A stretch of 7,863 bases of DNA, taken from the NCBI GenBank assembly GCA_018820005.1, contig JAHJOS010000383.1, forward strand, positions 1-7,863, in the 5' to 3' direction. Below the pieces are notes generated by a model. That model did no database searches. It was not told the DNA's origin and saw only the letters and a program-made list of their open reading frames with translations. Below are positions 6,458-7,863 of this stretch, in pieces. The translations under genes and the position numbers were made by a program. This DNA is from Alphaproteobacteria bacterium. GTDB lineage: Bacteria; Pseudomonadota; Alphaproteobacteria; Rhizobiales; Devosiaceae. Position 1 is the first letter of the stretch. Each line of letters opens with the position of its first letter.

Positions 6458-7532
6458 ATGGAAACGACTATCCAGACTGCCATCCAAATCCAGGGCTATC
6501 TCTCCACCTGGGATGAGATGCTGGAAGCCATCGATGACGAGGACGTCCAATGGTTCACCGACAATCTGGCCTCCGAGGCCTATGATCTCTTCGACCAGGA
6601 CCAGATCTATATCCATGATGGCCCGGCGAGCCGCTCTACGCCGCGCTTGCCGGCAGCGCCATGGCCGCGGAACGCTTCGAGTCCATTCGTGCCGTAGTCA
6701 CCCCGCTGCTGCAGCAGTTGGACTCGCCTGACAACCGTGCGACCATGAAAGCCCACACGCGGATCGCGCTGACTCGCCTCGCTTGCCCATGATTTTGCTA
6801 TCGTTCGGGGCATACCAGCGATCATCGTGGCTTTGCCCGTGGTCTCAGACAGCCGCTGGCGATGCTGTCGCCTGGCTCAAATGGTTGCCGGCCCGCCCTG
6901 GCCGCCACATCCTGGGCGATACTCTGCCAGCCCTTGGCCCGGCGCTGCTGGTCGCCGGCGTGATCGTCGCCTTGCTGCTGCGCAATCTGCAGCGGACCTC
7001 GCGCCAACTGCAGGCCGAGCGCGCCGAAGCCCATCATCGCGCCCTGCACGATCCGCTGACCGGTCTGGGCGACGGCGCCCTCTTTGACGAACGGCAGGCG
7101 GACGCCCTCAAGACCCTGCCACCAGGTCCGTCGCGGCTGGCTTTACACTGCCTGGACCTGGACAGCTTCAAGCCGGTCAATGACACATTGGGACACAAGG
7201 CCGGCGACGAATTCGCCATCATCCAGCCCGGCATATCCGGTCCCGACTGGCCCGCCGACCTCGCCAACTGCAACATTGCGGCCATCCGCCAGCCCTTCAG
7301 GCTGCAGGGCAGCAGGGTCCAGATCGGCATCAGCATCGGCATCGCTACTGCGCCAGACAACGCCAGTACCGACGTCGACCTCATGGTCCGCGCTGATTCC
7401 GCGCTCTATCAAGCCAAGGCCGGCGGCCGCAATCGCTGCCGCTTCTTCAGCCAAGCCTGCCCCGGCGCCGGCGGGCCAGCGGACCTCAACCAGCGGCTGC
7501 AGACGGCATTTGTCGCCCGCGGCGCCGCCTGA
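6458..7532 (+). pseudogene. Decayed CHASE4-GGDEF diguanylate cyclase (truncated, frameshifted, internally deleted)
   Basis: Four frame segments read in order as one CHASE4-GGDEF protein. Segment 1 (6458 to about 6621) gives METTIQTAIQIQGYLSTWDE and on to DQIYIHDG. A one-base loss in the C run near 6621-6624 moves to GEPLYAALAGSAMAAERFES and on to a TGA at 6790. A one-base gain near 6783-6787 moves to AHDFAIVRGIPAIIVALPVV SDS. Another shift near 6848-6856 moves to AAGDAVA. There an estimated 55-65 residues are missing, and the frame resumes at WLKWLPARPGRHIL (6873), membrane segment 2 and GGDEF. LTGLGDG stands where LTGLPNR is normal. In GHKAGDEFAII (7188-7220) about 25 residues are missing, including the real GGDEF loop. 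The first membrane segment is absent, and no EAL follows. The last part alone can be read as a 249-residue ORF from 6783, but its first 20 residues are out of frame. It was probably a paralogue or relative of the upstream gene. Confidence 0.85.
7203..7214 (+). other. Apparent deletion junction inside the decayed GGDEF domain
   Basis: GGCGACGAATTC encodes GDEF, directly after GHKA. In intact GGDEF domains GHxAGDE and GGDEF are two separate sites about 26 residues apart; in the intact upstream gene they are residues 361-363 and 387-389. Here a single GDE serves both, so the stretch between them has been removed without changing the frame. Both sites normally have near-identical DNA, which offers short direct repeats for slippage or end joining. 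Confidence 0.7.
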
Positions 7533-7618
7533 GCCCATGCCTGCCATGTCCAAACGGCCTTGACGCCGGGGCCCGCGCGACACCAGTGTCCGGCATGAAC
7601 AAGCCCCAGGACAATGTG
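7533..7618. other. Short gap between the decayed cyclase and the adenine deaminase gene
   Basis: Eighty-six bases. It contains a small inverted repeat GACACCAGTGTC (7579-7590) and an AGGA ribosome site (7608-7611) seven bases before the ATG at 7619. The repeat is short and could be an operator or chance. I see no clear terminator or promoter and no purine riboswitch. Confidence 0.4.
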
Positions 7619-7863
7619 ATGACTTCTGCCCAGACCCTCACCCGAATGATCATGGCCGGGCAGGGCAAGCAACCCGCCGATCTTGTCATCAAGAATGTGC
7701 AGATGCTCGACGTCATCGCGGGTGCCATCACCACCACCGACATCGCCATCGTCCAAGACCGCATCGTGGGCACCCACGCCAGCTACCAGGGCATCACCGA
7801 GATCGACGGCAGCGGTCGCTTTGCAGTGCCAGGCTTCATCGATACCCATCTGCATATTGAATC
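7619..7863 (+). CDS. ade: Adenine deaminase, N-terminal 81 codons (cut by window edge)
   Basis: The start of an amidohydrolase-superfamily adenine deaminase (EC 3.5.4.2), which converts adenine to hypoxanthine and ammonia in cytoplasmic purine salvage. The visible residues include ADLVIKNVQMLDVIAGAITTTDIAIV (20-45), DRIVGTHASYQGITEIDGSG (47-66) and RFAVPGFIDTHLHIE (67-81). The HxH metal pair is His77 and His79. The IGA-type lead, the xYxG before EIDG and the PGFID(T/A)HxHIES ending are characteristic of AdeC rather than of dihydroorotase or imidazolonepropionase. An in-frame ATG at 7595 and a GTG at 7616 also exist; I chose 7619 for the AGGA seven bases upstream. The remaining roughly 480-500 residues lie outside the window. 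It follows the decayed cyclase on the same strand with an 86-base gap and has no evident functional link to it. Confidence 0.85.
   Translation, partial: MTSAQTLTRMIMAGQGKQPADLVIKNVQMLDVIAGAITTTDIAIVQDRIVGTHASYQGITEIDGSGRFAVPGFIDTHLHIE

Noticed and set aside
6422..6697. A stand-alone 91-residue small protein after the GGDEF-EAL gene
   Set aside because: It matches a mid-CHASE4 segment and goes out of frame near 6621, so it is the first piece of the decayed gene.
6783..7532. A normal 249-residue GGDEF protein starting with the ATG at 6783
   Set aside because: Its first 20 residues are an out-of-frame reading of CHASE4 sequence, it lacks the GGDEF active-site loop, and upstream fragments of the same protein are visible in other frames.
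7579..7590. GACACCAGTGTC inverted repeat as a terminator or operator
   Set aside because: Arms are only five bases, there is no T run, and nothing else supports a function.

Overview
The window reads as chromosomal DNA of a GC-rich alphaproteobacterium, most likely of the order Hyphomicrobiales. The evidence is an FrcBCA-type fructose-class ABC transporter with a divergent ROK-family regulator, an arrangement typical of rhizobia and relatives, and strong G/C preference at third codon positions. A Devosia-like genus would fit, but that is a guess. I see no phage, transposase, CRISPR or stable-RNA signal.

Left part (1-2509, minus strand): a sugar-uptake operon transcribed right to left. It holds frcB (periplasmic binding protein, GTG start), a 101-base gap with two tandem hairpins, frcC (permease), and frcA (ATPase, cut by the window edge). 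frcC and frcA overlap by ATGA. Binding-protein, permease and ATPase subunits together form one CUT2-type importer. A kinase gene such as frcK may follow outside the window.

Divergent control region (2510-2831): 322 bases without a gene. It has a good minus-strand promoter for frcB (TTGACA at -35), with a 15-base perfect inverted repeat lying in the spacer and overlapping the -35. Two further inverted repeats are present, one in the presumed frcB leader and one upstream of the regulator gene. The regulator (2832-4067, plus) is a ROK protein with an N-terminal helix-turn-helix and a sugar-binding domain that lacks the usual ROK zinc and kinase signatures. It is the natural candidate to control the operon in response to sugar.

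Right part (4160-7532, plus): a full-length membrane-bound CHASE4-GGDEF-EAL cyclic-di-GMP enzyme, followed 54 bases later by the wreck of a second CHASE4-GGDEF gene. The wreck has lost its first membrane segment and most of the second half of its sensor domain. It carries at least three frame changes and an in-frame deletion inside GGDEF that seems to have joined two GGCGACGA-type repeats and removed the real active-site motif. Simple ORF calling would report its last part as an apparently normal 249-residue GGDEF protein.

Right edge (7619-7863, plus): the first 81 codons of an adenine deaminase, including the metal-binding HxH. I found no new multi-gene system. The most informative items are the decayed diguanylate cyclase and the palindrome-rich frc control region.
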